From: DATGKR01 sp035294565 | GTDB taxonomy: Bacteria > Actinomycetota > Acidimicrobiia > Acidimicrobiales > Palsa-688 | Reading direction: 5' to 3' | Assembly: GCA_035294565.1 (NCBI GenBank) | Contig: DATGKR010000162.1 | Coordinates: forward strand, 1 to 24,332 | Length of the DNA stretch: 24,332 nt | In this document: positions 24,251 to 24,332 of the stretch, piece after piece | Layout of the letters: every line of letters begins with the position of its first letter | Position numbering within the stretch: position 1 is the first letter of the stretch | Translations under genes and position numbers: made by a program | Notes under the pieces: model-generated | The model's input: the letters and a program-made list of their open reading frames with translations, nothing else | Told to the model about the DNA's origin: nothing | Databases searched by the model: none

Positions 24251-24332
24251 TCACCACACGAGGGGCAGCTCCTGCGCGGAGCGGGGTATCGGGGTCCACT
24301 TCAGATCGGCGCCGGGTTCGACGCCGTAGTCG
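24251..24332 (-). CDS. C-terminal end of an unidentified gene (partial)
   Basis: Reading inward from the right edge on the minus strand, one frame gives 26 residues, including GADLKWTPIPRSAQELPLVW, before TGA at 24251-24253. The composition looks like a real protein end, and the convergent layout fits. The rest lies outside the window, so no function is proposed. Confidence 0.45.
   Translation of the reverse strand, partial: DYGVEPGADLKWTPIPRSAQELPLVW

Overview
The window is GC-rich bacterial DNA with dense, overlapping genes and many GTG/TTG starts. Mycothiol ligase (MshC), an F420-NADP oxidoreductase, a phosphatidylinositol-phosphate synthase with its PIM acyltransferase, and a CobN plus ChlID-type cobaltochelatase together point to an actinomycete. 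A deep-branching group such as Acidimicrobiia is my inference; no marker gene here settles it.

Left part (1-9087). On the minus strand an operon runs npdG - mshC - thrS - HIT hydrolase, with each gene overlapping the next by 1-4 bases. Then comes a plus-strand EF-G-like GTPase gene (fusA2 type), and then minus-strand pgsA and patA. In mycobacteria the order thrS - HIT - pgsA - patA - pimA is continuous; here the EF-G-like gene sits inside it on the opposite strand. The pgsA/fusA2 divergent spacer has a perfect 19-bp palindrome. The left edge carries a 37-bp minisatellite that runs into the end of patA. A small thioredoxin-like gene is divergent from npdG.

Middle part (9088-20577). A large minus-strand cobalamin operon reads cobU - cobS - cbiB - cobC - cobQ - cobN - chlID, followed closely by an adenylate kinase gene. 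It is preceded by a clear cobalamin riboswitch (about 19820-19966). Most junctions are 4-base stop/start overlaps. Two junctions are disturbed by tandem repeats: cobU/cobS is filled entirely by a 51-bp x 4 array, and the cobS/cbiB stop-start junction has been duplicated at a 48-bp offset. The cobalamin adenosyltransferase gene cobO is divergent and outside riboswitch control. The genes cover cobalt insertion and the late steps (corrin adenosylation, amidation, aminopropanol attachment, nucleotide loop assembly); no early corrin-ring genes are present.

Right part (20578-24332). The 503-bp convergent spacer after cobO holds three hairpins and then a regular array of six 16-bp motifs in alternating orientation, which fold as three hairpins with 11-13-nt loops and constant 19-nt spacers. 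I see this as the most unusual structure in the window. Next come an ArsB/NhaD-type permease gene (minus) and a divergent plus operon of three overlapping genes: monoacylglycerol-lipase-like hydrolase, PhzF-family protein and DUF2237 protein. The window ends in the last codons of an unidentified minus-strand gene.

A recurring promoter pattern is visible. Several genes without a clear ribosome-binding site have a TANNNT hexamer (TAGCGT, TATCGT, TAGCTT) ending 6-8 bases before a GTG start, as expected for leaderless transcripts.
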